DNA of 64,000 bases from a virus. The translations under genes and the position numbers were made by a program. A model generated the notes under the pieces. The model ran no database searches. It was not told the DNA's origin and saw only the letters and a program-made list of their open reading frames with translations. The stretch covers positions 62,001 through 126,000 of IMG/VR virus record IMGVR_UViG_3300006329_000001. One strand, written 5' to 3'. How positions within the stretch are numbered: the first letter of the stretch is position 1; each line of letters starts with the position of its first letter. Shown here piece after piece: positions 1-9,413 of this stretch.

Positions 1-3000
1 AATCTTGATCCAGATTGTGCACCAATTACAGTCTCACCAATAACAAATGGTGTCTCATTAGTTCTAGCATCTTCAGATGAGTTCTTAACGATCTCAATCA
101 ACTTAGGTGTAATGTAAGTCATTATATTATCACCATCAAAGAATGCGTACATTCTGGTCTTAGGTTTGATACGTTGTACATCAAATCCAACGTTCCTAGA
201 CCTGATCCATGGTATAAATGTACTATCAATAACACTGTCTCCTAGAGATCTTCTATCAATCCTAGGTACAACACGAGTTCTAATACCACTTCTTACCTGA
301 CGACGTGTAGTGGTAATAGTCTGAGTCGCCATGATTCTTCTAGGCACACCACGAGAGAATGAATGTTCTCTCCATCTTCTTGTGTTAGTTCTTCTAGTAC
401 CTGTCCAAGTAGTTCTCCATGCTCTCCATTGTATAGGAGCAAAACCTTGTTGGTTTACACGCAATCTTCTACGAGTTGCTTGGAAGTTACCTTCTATATT
501 TGTAATTCTTGCAGGAGCACGACGTGTGTCAGTCCAGTCATCAGATGCAGGTGTAAGATCAATACGACCAATGAATGTGAAGACGTTAAATGGGTTAACG
601 TTCTCCATTCTAGAAGCATATGGTTGTATGATTAACGCATCAGATGTGTATGGAAGAGTGATTAAGTTAGCAACTGCTTTCTGTACATTAGTAGAAGAAG
701 TTGAGTTCCACTGTAATGCTACGTTAGTAGTATAATGCTGTGGACGTAGATTACCTTCTGTGAAGTCTAATGAACACTTATAGTCTAAGTTCTCTGTAGC
801 AGAAGTTCCATGAGATGTAAAGTCATCAACCATGAATCCATTCTTAAGACGATCAAATCCATCATCATCATATGCTTTAACATTTCTAGCATCACTCTCA
901 AGAAGAGATAGAGAAGTATAGTACTCAACGTCTTGTAAACGTCTGTCCATGTTACCTATGTCTTCCATAGTGTAACGACGTTGTTGGTGTAGAGTAATAA
1001 TTACATCTTCATCTACATCATAAACATATGGTTGGTAGCTAATCTTGGCAAGTAACATTGCATTGTCAAGATCATCTGCTTCAGGAGGATCTTCTGAAGG
1101 TATACCTTCAGATAATTTTAGATCACCATCATGTGTCATGAATAGTTTATCACGACGTGGTAGATAGTATTCGTAGTCAGCACGGAATTCTTCTTCTACC
1201 TTAGGTACGTTAAAGATAGTAGAACCACCTGCACCACCAGTGCTTGTGAATACTCTTGAGTCAAAGTCTAAACTTACACAGTTTGTGTAGTATGGTTGCT
1301 CAACTGTACCAGATCCAGATGCTAGTTCTCCAACAGCAGGTCTGAAGTCTACAGTATCAGTTAAGTACTTACTATTGTTATTACCTCTCCATCTAGGAAT
1401 TTCAGAGAAGTCAATACCAGAGTAAGATTGGTTAGCAAAGTAGTCACCTGACGCTTCATGAATGAAGTAGTCAAATACAACTGCTAATTTTCTACGAGGT
1501 TCAGCAGTTCCACCTTTTCTAAGAAGTTTGGAAACACTATAGTAGTAGGAATTTAAGCTAGCGTCTAAGTCGAAGTTCGCTGTGATGTTTTTTGATCCTC
1601 TTTCGAGTGATCCATCAGCATCATCAACGACACCAACCAAAGCATTAAGATCGTCATCAAAGCCATCGATGGTCTCTCCTGAATTAAAGAATTCTGAACT
1701 TGTAGGTACAAGATATAATCTAAGATTGTTAGAGTTAAATGATACAACTCTTGCACGAGCACCACTTGTTCTACCAACAACAATAGATCCTGGATCGAAG
1801 AATACATTCTCCGTTAGAATCACATAAGGTACTTGAGCATCACCATCATCTTCTGATTCATATACAGCATGTAGTTTGTATACATCATTCAGTGCGAATG
1901 AAATCTCTTCATCCTCAATACGAGTACCATATAAGTTACCGTATGTTAAACCGTAGTTCTGTACATCAGTATTGTTTCTAGTACGAACAACTTTCATCAC
2001 TCGCATCTTAGCAGCAGTCTTAATCTTCTTAGATACTGTATTGACAGAAACTGCAGCAGTTAGAGTTACCTCAGTAATATTAGAAGCACCACCACTACCT
2101 TGGTTCATACCAGTGACCTGTAGTGACTGTCTATTAGCACCAAAGGTTACACCGATAGTAGGTGAGTTCTTAGTAGATTCATTCTCAATATCAATGTTAG
2201 TACCTACATTCCAACCATATCCTGTATGACTGTTAGCACCTTGTGTAACTGTAAGAATATAGTTCTCACTATCAAGAGTAGTAAACTGTTCGTTCTCTGG
2301 TAGTGTGAATGTAACGTCACCAGATGATAACTGTTTGTTAGCGAAGGTTTTTATTACAACAAATGATTCATCAGAGATTGACTTAATGGCATGTTTAGGC
2401 ATGTCAATAACCAATTCTCCATCCTGTACAGTCTTCGTTGCAAATCTAGGACGTAATCTAACAACCTGTGCTGAAGGATATTCAGCATCAGGAACAGTAC
2501 CTTTAGTTAAACCTGTGTCTAATGCAGCATGTTGGTTAGTGAAATCAAATACAACAGCAGTACCAGGATCATTCCTGTTTGCAGTAGTAAATCCAATAGC
2601 AGTTTGATCTATTCTCTTAACTCGAATAGAGTTCTGTGCTTTAAAATCTGTATTAGTTGCAGTTATAACTTCACCTGCACGAATATCACTTTCGAATCTT
2701 GTACCGAAACCTTCTATTCTATCGTTACCACCTGTTGCATCAATATTAATAGTTGTACCTGGAATAGCCTCTCTAAGGTTAAGTGCTAATGAAGCAGTAA
2801 AGATAACAGTAGCACCATCTTTACCTACAACTTGACGAACATCAGATTGCTCATAAGCATATACAGCATCCAATGTATCTAATACTCTACCATCTCTAGT
2901 GATAACTTCACCGATTTGGAAATCTCCTGAAACTTGATGTACTAAACAAGAAGCACCTGAACCACTGTAAACAAATGCAGTAGCACCTGACTGACGACCT

Positions 3001-4454
3001 TTTAATACTTCACCAGAGTTAACTGTCTGACTGTTTGCAAAGTTCAGAGCAGTAAACATCTGTATATCAAACATAAACAGATTGTATCTACTAGAATCTC
3101 TTTCTAATTGTAGAGTTCTTGCTTTACCAATTAGTGCACCCTGAACACTGTTAGATGCTCCTGTACCAGACCAATTGTCTCTTAGTTCTAATACCTGATA
3201 ACAGTTAGTTACACCCTCTCCAGAGATCTCTGGCCAACCCCAGATGTCATATACCTCACATGACTGTGATAAGTCAATAGGAATAATCTGGTTGTTACGT
3301 CCAACAAAGGTACGAGGTTTTGGTGCGTCAACATAGTTAGCAGCAAGTAGTTCTGTTCTAAAACCTTTTACATATGCTTTACCCTTACCAACCTCTAATG
3401 CCATGTAGTTGCTAGAAGCAACGTTACCATCTGCAGAATTTTGTCCTGCATTGTAAACACCATTATTAAAGAAATCATTTAGATGTTCTCTAGGACGTAC
3501 ATCAAATGAATCAACAACATAATCTCCATGCGTTTCATAAGTACGACGAGCAATAGATTTCTCAATCTCGTTATACTCAGTACGATCAACGAAGTTTTCT
3601 ACAATAGAATTCTTAAGACGTAAGAGTTCTATAAAGTTCTTATCAGTATCATCAGTTATTGGTTTCTTAACCAATGTACATTTGATTCTGAATCTATGAG
3701 AACCTGGTGCAGAATAGTTCGATGAACCAATCGCATTGTCTGTTAGGGCTGGGTCGTCTTCTGGAGTGATGATCGACTCTGATACTTCGAATCCGACTCT
3801 GTAGGAAGGATTATTGGTATACTGATCCAGGATAATGTAAGCAGAAGAAATGTCAACGAAATGCCCACGGATGAAATAAACTCCTTCATTGATATACGCT
3901 GTAGAACCTATTTGTGCTGCATCAACTGGTAATAGTTGAGCGAATGGTGATCCAACTTCGATTAAAGTATTACCGAATGTTAGTTCATTTTCACATATTA
4001 ACTGTTCGTTGTTCTGGAATACCTTTGTGTTTACATCAGATGTAGTATCACCAGACTCAACATACTTAAGATAGAAACTTATATAACCACGAGTTGATTC
4101 AGTAGCAGGGATAGAGAATAGGATCTTAGCTTTAATGCCAGTAGTAAGACCTTCTACAATCTTTCCATGTAACTGTTCCCTATAAGTCTCAACGTCAACT
4201 CCCAAAAACGCTTGCTGAATAAGGATGTTATGTACAGATAGGTCATATCCAATTTGTCCAGGAATGACCATAGCACCTTCTTTAAAGAGGTGCGTTCCCA
4301 TGTTCTCGATCTGATTCTGCAGAATCGATTGCATAGTGGTAAGTTCTCTTGCCTGGATTGGGAATCCTGGTCTAAAGAGTACTCTATAAAAATTATTGTC
4401 TTTGCTGAAATCGTCGAAATACGGAGCGATATTCAGATTGGTATTCTGTGGCAT
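1..4454 (-). CDS. Virion structural protein, DUF4815-type (3' part cut by window edge)
   Basis: An open frame starts at the ATG complementary to 4452-4454 (MPQNTNLNIAPYFDDF) and runs without a stop for about 1484 codons to the left edge, so the C-terminus is missing. The N-terminus is followed by FRPGFPIQARELTTMQSILQ, a start I associate with the large DUF4815-type structural proteins of T4-like cyanophages. The rest is low in cysteine and reads as beta-rich virion protein. It lies 4 bp downstream of gp8 and so probably belongs to the same late baseplate or tail operon. Where the sequence ends it is still in a mixed Ile/Val/Gly-rich region. Family assignment is from memory of the N-terminal pattern and gene order. 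Confidence 0.72.
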   Translation of the reverse strand, partial: MPQNTNLNIAPYFDDFSKDNNFYRVLFRPGFPIQARELTTMQSILQNQIENMGTHLFKEGAMVIPGQIGYDLSVHNILIQQAFLGVDVETYREQLHGKIVEGLTTGIKAKILFSIPATESTRGYISFYLKYVESGDTTSDVNTKVFQNNEQLICENELTFGNTLIEVGSPFAQLLPVDAAQIGSTAYINEGVYFIRGHFVDISSAYIILDQYTNNPSYRVGFEVSESIITPEDDPALTDNAIGSSNYSAPGSHRFRIKCTLVKKPITDDTDKNFIELLRLKNSIVENFVDRTEYNEIEKSIARRTYETHGDYVVDSFDVRPREHLNDFFNNGVYNAGQNSADGNVASSNYMALEVGKGKAYVKGFRTELLAANYVDAPKPRTFVGRNNQIIPIDLSQSCEVYDIWGWPEISGEGVTNCYQVLELRDNWSGTGASNSVQGALIGKARTLQLERDSSRYNLFMFDIQMFTALNFANSQTVNSGEVLKGRQSGATAFVYSGSGASCLVHQVSGDFQIGEVITRDGRVLDTLDAVYAYEQSDVRQVVGKDGATVIFTASLALNLREAIPGTTINIDATGGNDRIEGFGTRFESDIRAGEVITATNTDFKAQNSIRVKRIDQTAIGFTTANRNDPGTAVVFDFTNQHAALDTGLTKGTVPDAEYPSAQVVRLRPRFATKTVQDGELVIDMPKHAIKSISDESFVVIKTFANKQLSSGDVTFTLPENEQFTTLDSENYILTVTQGANSHTGYGWNVGTNIDIENESTKNSPTIGVTFGANRQSLQVTGMNQGSGGASNITEVTLTAAVSVNTVSKKIKTAAKMRVMKVVRTRNNTDVQNYGLTYGNLYGTRIEDEEISFALNDVYKLHAVYESEDDGDAQVPYVILTENVFFDPGSIVVGRTSGARARVVSFNSNNLRLYLVPTSSEFFNSGETIDGFDDDLNALVGVVDDADGSLERGSKNITANFDLDASLNSYYYSVSKLLRKGGTAEPRRKLAVVFDYFIHEASGDYFANQSYSGIDFSEIPRWRGNNNSKYLTDTVDFRPAVGELASGSGTVEQPYYTNCVSLDFDSRVFTSTGGAGGSTIFNVPKVEEEFRADYEYYLPRRDKLFMTHDGDLKLSEGIPSEDPPEADDLDNAMLLAKISYQPYVYDVDEDVIITLHQQRRYTMEDIGNMDRRLQDVEYYTSLSLLESDARNVKAYDDDGFDRLKNGFMVDDFTSHGTSATENLDYKCSLDFTEGNLRPQHYTTNVALQWNSTSSTNVQKAVANLITLPYTSDALIIQPYASRMENVNPFNVFTFIGRIDLTPASDDWTDTRRAPARITNIEGNFQATRRRLRVNQQGFAPIQWRAWRTTWTGTRRTNTRRWREHSFSRGVPRRIMATQTITTTRRQVRSGIRTRVVPRIDRRSLGDSVIDSTFIPWIRSRNVGFDVQRIKPKTRMYAFFDGDNIMTYITPKLIEIVKNSSEDARTNETPFVIGETVIGAQSGSR

Positions 4455-4458
4455 TGAT

Positions 4459-5994
4459 TTAGAATTCTACTACGATCTTGATATCTTCGATTTGGTCACC
4501 TGCACGAGAAATCGCACCTCTATTATCTATGTAAATAATCTCACCAGAGTTTGGCTCGATCTCAGGTTTAGCATATCCGTTGGTGAACGACATACCTAAA
4601 TCATATTCTGTGTTGTTAATAATACGAGTGGATGAACCAGAAACAATTGGGAAGTTGATGTCTGGGTCAGCAGAGGTACCTGATGTAGCACCTACCACAG
4701 GGTTACCACCCTCAAAGTCAGTTAGGTTACCAGTAATTTCTGGGAACACACCGTCAATTCTATTTTGATAGAATTTCAGGACTTTAGTGGTATCATTCCA
4801 TGAAATAACCCGACCTCTAGCAGTCACCTGTTGACCACCGACAGTTCGGGATTGTGTTATTATCTCATCAGTTTGGAACTGACCTGTAAAGGTTGGTGAG
4901 AATATAACCGCTTGAGTAGCAGATAATGTAATAGCAGATGTTAGAGCTGTAGTTCCGTACTGCTTGGGATTAATAACCAAACCAATACGACGATAGTCGT
5001 TATCAGTTGGGAAGTCACCTGATCCCTCAGCGTATGTAAATTTGGTGTTGATCATTACACGATATCCACCTAACTCAGAGTCTGGTTCAGCACCATGTCC
5101 TGTCTCAGGAGGAATGATAACGTCAATAGCAGCACCAGTACCAGTTCCTGCACCAATACCATTGACTTCATCAATAACGATCTTACCGAAGTTGTATCCA
5201 GATCCACCAGATGTCACAGTAGCGTTAACTATACGTCCACCATCAACAACCAGTGATACTCTTCCACCAACTCCATCACCTTTAATAGGAACGTTTTCAT
5301 ACGTTCCGTTGTTGTATCCAGTACCTGATGCTTGGATAACAACAGTATCAATCTCTCCACCAACAGCATCACCTGTAACAGCAACGTCTGCAAGTACAGG
5401 CATATAATCGTTAGAGAAGAATTTTAAGACTTGACCAACAGGTATAGTATAAAGATACTTCCAACGATAGCCGTCACTGGTAGTGATAATACTTGTGGAA
5501 GTACCAGTAGGCTCAACCGTGGATGGTTTGCCATTTGGGTCTGAAGGAGACGTGCCATTGTAGATACATTTATAAGTTTGATATTGTGAGTTAACTACAT
5601 AAAAATCAGCATCATACAACTTAGTTGCACCAGAAGACGCAGTTTTAGTAGAACTATAATCATGACGGTACATGTCATAGACATAACCTAATCCACCAGT
5701 AGTTTGTTCTGGTGGTGTCCAGTCAATTCGCCTTACAACCTGGATTGTATCGTTAGCAAGAACCCTCTTAAGAGAGATCATGTCAGCGAATGTGTCTGAA
5801 AACTCTTGGAAAGAATCGACAGGGGTAGGAGGAGCATTCTCATTGTCCCACTCTTGTGGTCTTCCAATGAAAACATACAACCTGTCCCTCGACGTTCCCG
5901 CCTCAAGGTCTGACTGCGATGGGTCGGCACCCTCTAGAGCTTTAATAAATCTCTCCGCAGTGAAAATTCTAAATTGATCGGTGAGTAGTGCCAT
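4459..5994 (-). CDS. 8: Baseplate wedge protein gp8-like, with inserted Gly-Tyr module
   Basis: 511 aa. The ends resemble T4 gp8: an N-terminal block with FIGRPQEWDNENAPPTPVDS and a VLANDTIQVVRRIDWT stretch, a SDGYRWKYLYTIP segment, and a C-terminus with GEIIYIDNRGAISRAGDQIE followed by DIKIVVEF. T4 gp8 is 334 aa. The extra length here includes a Gly-rich stretch at about residues 200-300 with GTGYNNGTYENVPIKG and GGSGYNFGKI, the same repeat type seen in the neighbouring proteins. Gp8 dimerises in the T4 baseplate wedge and contacts gp7 and gp10. The gene lies two steps downstream of gp6, apart from inserted structural genes. A CATAAATA late-promoter-like box sits 23 bp before the ATG. Confidence 0.85.
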   Translation of the reverse strand: MALLTDQFRIFTAERFIKALEGADPSQSDLEAGTSRDRLYVFIGRPQEWDNENAPPTPVDSFQEFSDTFADMISLKRVLANDTIQVVRRIDWTPPEQTTGGLGYVYDMYRHDYSSTKTASSGATKLYDADFYVVNSQYQTYKCIYNGTSPSDPNGKPSTVEPTGTSTSIITTSDGYRWKYLYTIPVGQVLKFFSNDYMPVLADVAVTGDAVGGEIDTVVIQASGTGYNNGTYENVPIKGDGVGGRVSLVVDGGRIVNATVTSGGSGYNFGKIVIDEVNGIGAGTGTGAAIDVIIPPETGHGAEPDSELGGYRVMINTKFTYAEGSGDFPTDNDYRRIGLVINPKQYGTTALTSAITLSATQAVIFSPTFTGQFQTDEIITQSRTVGGQQVTARGRVISWNDTTKVLKFYQNRIDGVFPEITGNLTDFEGGNPVVGATSGTSADPDINFPIVSGSSTRIINNTEYDLGMSFTNGYAKPEIEPNSGEIIYIDNRGAISRAGDQIEDIKIVVEF

Positions 5995-6016
5995 CTTAGC
6001 AGTTTAACCTTCCTTT

Positions 6017-6024
6017 TATTTATG
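6017..6024 (-). promoter_or_regulatory. T4-type late promoter-like box CATAAATA before gp8
   Basis: The minus strand reads CATAAATAAAAGG, one base off the T4 late consensus TATAAATA. It lies 22-23 bp upstream of the gp8 ATG, in the short gap after the 616-aa gene. An identical box at the same distance precedes the gene at 7881-9383, which supports function. Confidence 0.5.
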
Positions 6025-6028
6025 TGAC

Positions 6029-7879
6029 TTATTCAGGTTCGTTTCTGACGAGGTTTGTGAACTCCTCTTTCCAGAAAGTTGATGTTGCACCAGAGCTACC
6101 ACCTGTTAAGGTATCACTGGTTGTAAATTGATATGTATTACCGTTATTTGTTATATCTTCTAACGTTATTTCTACATATCCTGTAGCATAAGCATTGTTA
6201 AATGAGACAACTTTAGCAGTAACCCCAGTGCTTCCACCAGTTACTATCTCTCCAACGATGTAATTTACATTATTCCAAGATTTAGCAACTACTTTAGAAG
6301 TTGCACTATGTGCTAATCCATCACCAAGTGCACCTGCAACAGATACAGTTGATACTAGAGGAACTAAACTGGAATCATATAACTCATCACCTTGTTGGAA
6401 TAAGGTTGTGTTTTGACCACCAACGGTCTCCTCAATACCATAGAGTGATGATGCAACACCACCATCTAGGCTGATCTCATTCTCATAGTCTGTATCAGTA
6501 TTTACCAGGTCAGGGATTCCATCACCTGCACCATCTAGTTCATCATCATCTTCGAAGGTGAAATTCTCTAATAATCCTAGTGGTGAAGTGAATAGTACGA
6601 TGTTACTATTCTGTTGCTCAATTAAGACGTGTGGTGCTTCTCCAGTTTCTGTAGAACTAGCAACACCCCCAATAAACTGGATAACAGCAGTCTTTTCGTT
6701 AGAACGACCACCATCAATAAATGCCAATTCATCAACTTCGAAGATTAAGAATAACTCTCTAGTTGCCTTATTCCAGTCATATACAACAGCAACCTTATTA
6801 GTTTTATCTTCTTCTACTCTTCTAATTCTATCCGAAACAGTGAAGTTATATCCTGATAATCCAGTATCAACATTATTTGCTAAAGCATCTAAGACAATTC
6901 TCTGGTCATATCTAAAGTTAAGACCTCTAGTACATCCAGTAAAACTAATAGTAGTCTTACCAGTATATCTTACAATTTCTGTCCCTATCTGGAATTTACC
7001 AGAACCAGGATATGCATCAGTAGTCTGAACATATAAGACAGTATCTGCTGCAGCAGCATTTCTTAATAGTGCAGTTACATTATATAAATCACTCTCTAAT
7101 GATGTTCTATTTCTTTGCGTTCTTATTAAGTTAGTATCTCTAGTAAAGATAACCTGAGGAGGAGCAACATAACTACCACCTGGATTGAGGATATTGATCT
7201 CGGTTATAGCACCAAGATTAATCTTTGCCTCTGCAGTAGCACCGCTACCACCACCACCAATTAGCTGTATAATCGGAGGAGTCTCAAAAAACTCACCTGG
7301 GTTACTGATGTTAATTCCAGTAACAGAGCCGAACTGATTAACCTCAGCAATACCCGTTGCTCCGTCTCCACCACCACCTGATATAACAAGAGTAATATCG
7401 TTGAGATCGTAGTTCCTACCTTTACCTTCGATAGCAAGACCAGTTACACCACCCGTGATAGGAACAAGTTCAGCACCTGATCCTCCACCACCTTTTATCT
7501 CAGCATCAGCAGTAAAATATCCATCACCAGGCTGGGTGACTTGGACTGTTTGTATTCCACCAGTACCATCAGTCTTCAGTACAAGATTAGCATCTGCTTC
7601 TACAACACCAGAATCAGGACTTTCTACTTCCAATCTTAATGGATCATATCCTTCACCTGGATCTACCACATCAACAGAAAGAAGATCTCCATTGACACCA
7701 ATATTTGCACGCAAAACAGCATCCCTAATAGGAGTACCACAATTACCAACTACCAATCTTGGAGGATCAGAAACACTATAACCAGAACCAGGATTGGTCA
7801 CGATTACGTCTCTAACACCGAATACGCTATTAAAGACTGGTTCTATTGTTGCACCTGATCCTGGAACTGTTCTTGCCAT
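6029..7879 (-). CDS. Virion structural protein with Gly-Tyr beta repeats and a TSP3-like calcium motif
   Basis: 616 aa. Residues ~20-250 are a run of units of the form NPGSGYxxxPP...GGGGSGAxAxA...V.I (for example FVNP-type VTNPGSGYSVSDPPRL and INPG-like ILNPGGSYVAPPQVIF). The same unit occurs in gp8, the giant protein and the 1254-aa protein. Residues ~440-463 contain DDELDGAGDGIPDLVNTDTD, which resembles a thrombospondin type-3 calcium repeat. The C-terminal third has GGSTGVTAKVVSFN and GGSSGATSTFWK, a GxSGxTA motif also found in the giant protein. No catalytic motif is visible. The position between a fibre-like gene and gp8 points to a tail or baseplate role. Its T4 counterpart, if any, is not recognisable; it may occupy the gp9/gp10 niche. 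Confidence 0.75.
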   Translation of the reverse strand: MARTVPGSGATIEPVFNSVFGVRDVIVTNPGSGYSVSDPPRLVVGNCGTPIRDAVLRANIGVNGDLLSVDVVDPGEGYDPLRLEVESPDSGVVEADANLVLKTDGTGGIQTVQVTQPGDGYFTADAEIKGGGGSGAELVPITGGVTGLAIEGKGRNYDLNDITLVISGGGGDGATGIAEVNQFGSVTGINISNPGEFFETPPIIQLIGGGGSGATAEAKINLGAITEINILNPGGSYVAPPQVIFTRDTNLIRTQRNRTSLESDLYNVTALLRNAAAADTVLYVQTTDAYPGSGKFQIGTEIVRYTGKTTISFTGCTRGLNFRYDQRIVLDALANNVDTGLSGYNFTVSDRIRRVEEDKTNKVAVVYDWNKATRELFLIFEVDELAFIDGGRSNEKTAVIQFIGGVASSTETGEAPHVLIEQQNSNIVLFTSPLGLLENFTFEDDDELDGAGDGIPDLVNTDTDYENEISLDGGVASSLYGIEETVGGQNTTLFQQGDELYDSSLVPLVSTVSVAGALGDGLAHSATSKVVAKSWNNVNYIVGEIVTGGSTGVTAKVVSFNNAYATGYVEITLEDITNNGNTYQFTTSDTLTGGSSGATSTFWKEEFTNLVRNEPE

Positions 7880-7880
7880 G

Positions 7881-9383
7881 TTATACCACCACGATGTCTC
7901 CGATCATACCACCATGCTCAGTGCACTGATACTTGTAATTTGTACCAGCTGCAAGTGTCATAGGCACGGTGTATGTTGTTGTTCCTGTTGCTGAACCACT
8001 GACTCCTAAAGTAACTGCAGAACCACCATCTGAAACTCTGATCTCAAATGGATGTGTACTACCAGTTGTATTGTGGAACTTATAAGTAAATCCTCTATAC
8101 ACATAGAATGCAGGATCATCAGCAGTATCAGCTACACCTGGTCCTGTAAATCTATATGCAGAAGTACCATTTGATGATACTGAATACCATAATGTAGGAG
8201 AAGCACCACTTACAACAGCAAAATTCTCATCGAAATGGAATGAATGACCTTTATTAGAAACATCTCCAACTGGGAGATTCTCGTCCACATTAACAGTCAG
8301 TGTATTGCCAGCCATAGCAGTTGTACAACCAGTACCACCAGCTATAGTTAATGTAGTAGTAGCTGCTGCAGCTGCAGTAGATCCTGAATCCCCCGCAACT
8401 GTTTGGAATAAGTTCTGAACGATATTTGGAGCATCGTTAGTGATAGTAATAGCACCTGCGTTGAGGTTAGTGCTAATACCAGTACCACCTAAGAAGTTAA
8501 GACTATCAGTAGTTACAGTAGCTGAAGTTTGTCCATTATCTGCACCGAATGTCTCAAAGAGATTCTGATCAGGATCTCCAAGAGCTCCTGTCATATTGAT
8601 TGTTAAAGTGTCTCCAACCAATGCAGTACCAATGTTTGTACCACCAACAATATTAAAAGTGTCGTTAGGAGCAGATGCAGTGGTTGTACCAGTATCACCA
8701 GTAAATGTCTCGAATAAGTTTTGTGTCGTTCCACCGCTACCACCTGTCCCTTCCTCATCATTAGCAGGTGACCACTTCTGGGTTGATGCAACCCACTTAA
8801 GAACTTGTCCGTCTGAAGGACCACCACTCACAGTGGTATCAACATCACTTAATAATGAAATACTACTGTTTTCTGAGATAAGAGGTACCCAAGCAGCAGC
8901 ATGAGCGAAATATCCTTTACCTGTATCATGTGCATGAGCAAACATACCATGATGATCTGTGGCATTTGGTAATCCTGCTTCAGTGGCGTATGGTGCATAC
9001 CATTTAAAGTATCCATCATCACCATCAACATATGTGTATGCAGATCCAGATCCACCTGCCCAAAGTTTAATATCTCCTGTCCCAGTTTGCTTGATTACTA
9101 TGTCATCAGTACCGTCACAAACGATCTGATTAGCATTTGTATCAAGATTAGAACTTAAAATATTATAGTCACCTGCTCTAAAAGCACCACTGGGACTAGA
9201 AGTCCACTTTAAAACCTGTCCATCAGTCGGTGCTCCACTGATGTCCACTTGGATTGTAGTATCGTTACCTAATGCTGTGTAAAGCTCATCAAAGTTGGCA
9301 TTTACCTTGATGGCACCATCACGCAAAGTATCACCAGTGCCATCATTTGCAGAAGATCCAATACCAACTGATTGTTTAGCCAT
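7881..9383 (-). CDS. Tail-fibre-like structural protein with C-terminal cupredoxin-like domain
   Basis: 500 aa. The N-terminus (VGIGSSANDGTGDTLRDGAI followed by KVNANFDELYTALG) is a pattern common at the head of marine phage fibre and baseplate proteins. Residues ~215-375 hold three ~50-aa repeats, each starting QNLFETF/QTV and followed by GGTxIxT...TLTIN. The last ~80 residues (about 418-500) read like a small cupredoxin: a His in THPFEIRV, then KYQCTEHGGMIGDIVVV, giving the Cys-x2-His-x2-Met order of a type 1 copper site. Copper binding is an inference; the fold could also serve purely as a fibre tip. A CATAAATA box lies 23 bp before the ATG. Confidence 0.75.
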   Translation of the reverse strand: MAKQSVGIGSSANDGTGDTLRDGAIKVNANFDELYTALGNDTTIQVDISGAPTDGQVLKWTSSPSGAFRAGDYNILSSNLDTNANQIVCDGTDDIVIKQTGTGDIKLWAGGSGSAYTYVDGDDGYFKWYAPYATEAGLPNATDHHGMFAHAHDTGKGYFAHAAAWVPLISENSSISLLSDVDTTVSGGPSDGQVLKWVASTQKWSPANDEEGTGGSGGTTQNLFETFTGDTGTTTASAPNDTFNIVGGTNIGTALVGDTLTINMTGALGDPDQNLFETFGADNGQTSATVTTDSLNFLGGTGISTNLNAGAITITNDAPNIVQNLFQTVAGDSGSTAAAAATTTLTIAGGTGCTTAMAGNTLTVNVDENLPVGDVSNKGHSFHFDENFAVVSGASPTLWYSVSSNGTSAYRFTGPGVADTADDPAFYVYRGFTYKFHNTTGSTHPFEIRVSDGGSAVTLGVSGSATGTTTYTVPMTLAAGTNYKYQCTEHGGMIGDIVVV

Positions 9384-9405
9384 GTTTTTACAGTTTGTAC
9401 AGTTT

Positions 9406-9413
9406 TATTTATG
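9406..9413 (-). promoter_or_regulatory. T4-type late promoter-like box CATAAATA
   Basis: The minus strand reads CACATAAATAAAACTG, overlapping the stop codon of the YHYH gene and lying 23 bp before the ATG of the 500-aa fibre-like gene. Box and spacing match the one before gp8. Confidence 0.5.

Noticed and set aside
331-5977. Several + strand frames of 60-134 aa within the first 6 kb and similar ones across the structural region
   Set aside because: They lie opposite long minus-strand genes, have low-complexity or Ser/Cys/Val-rich composition, and lack ribosome sites. They are shadows.
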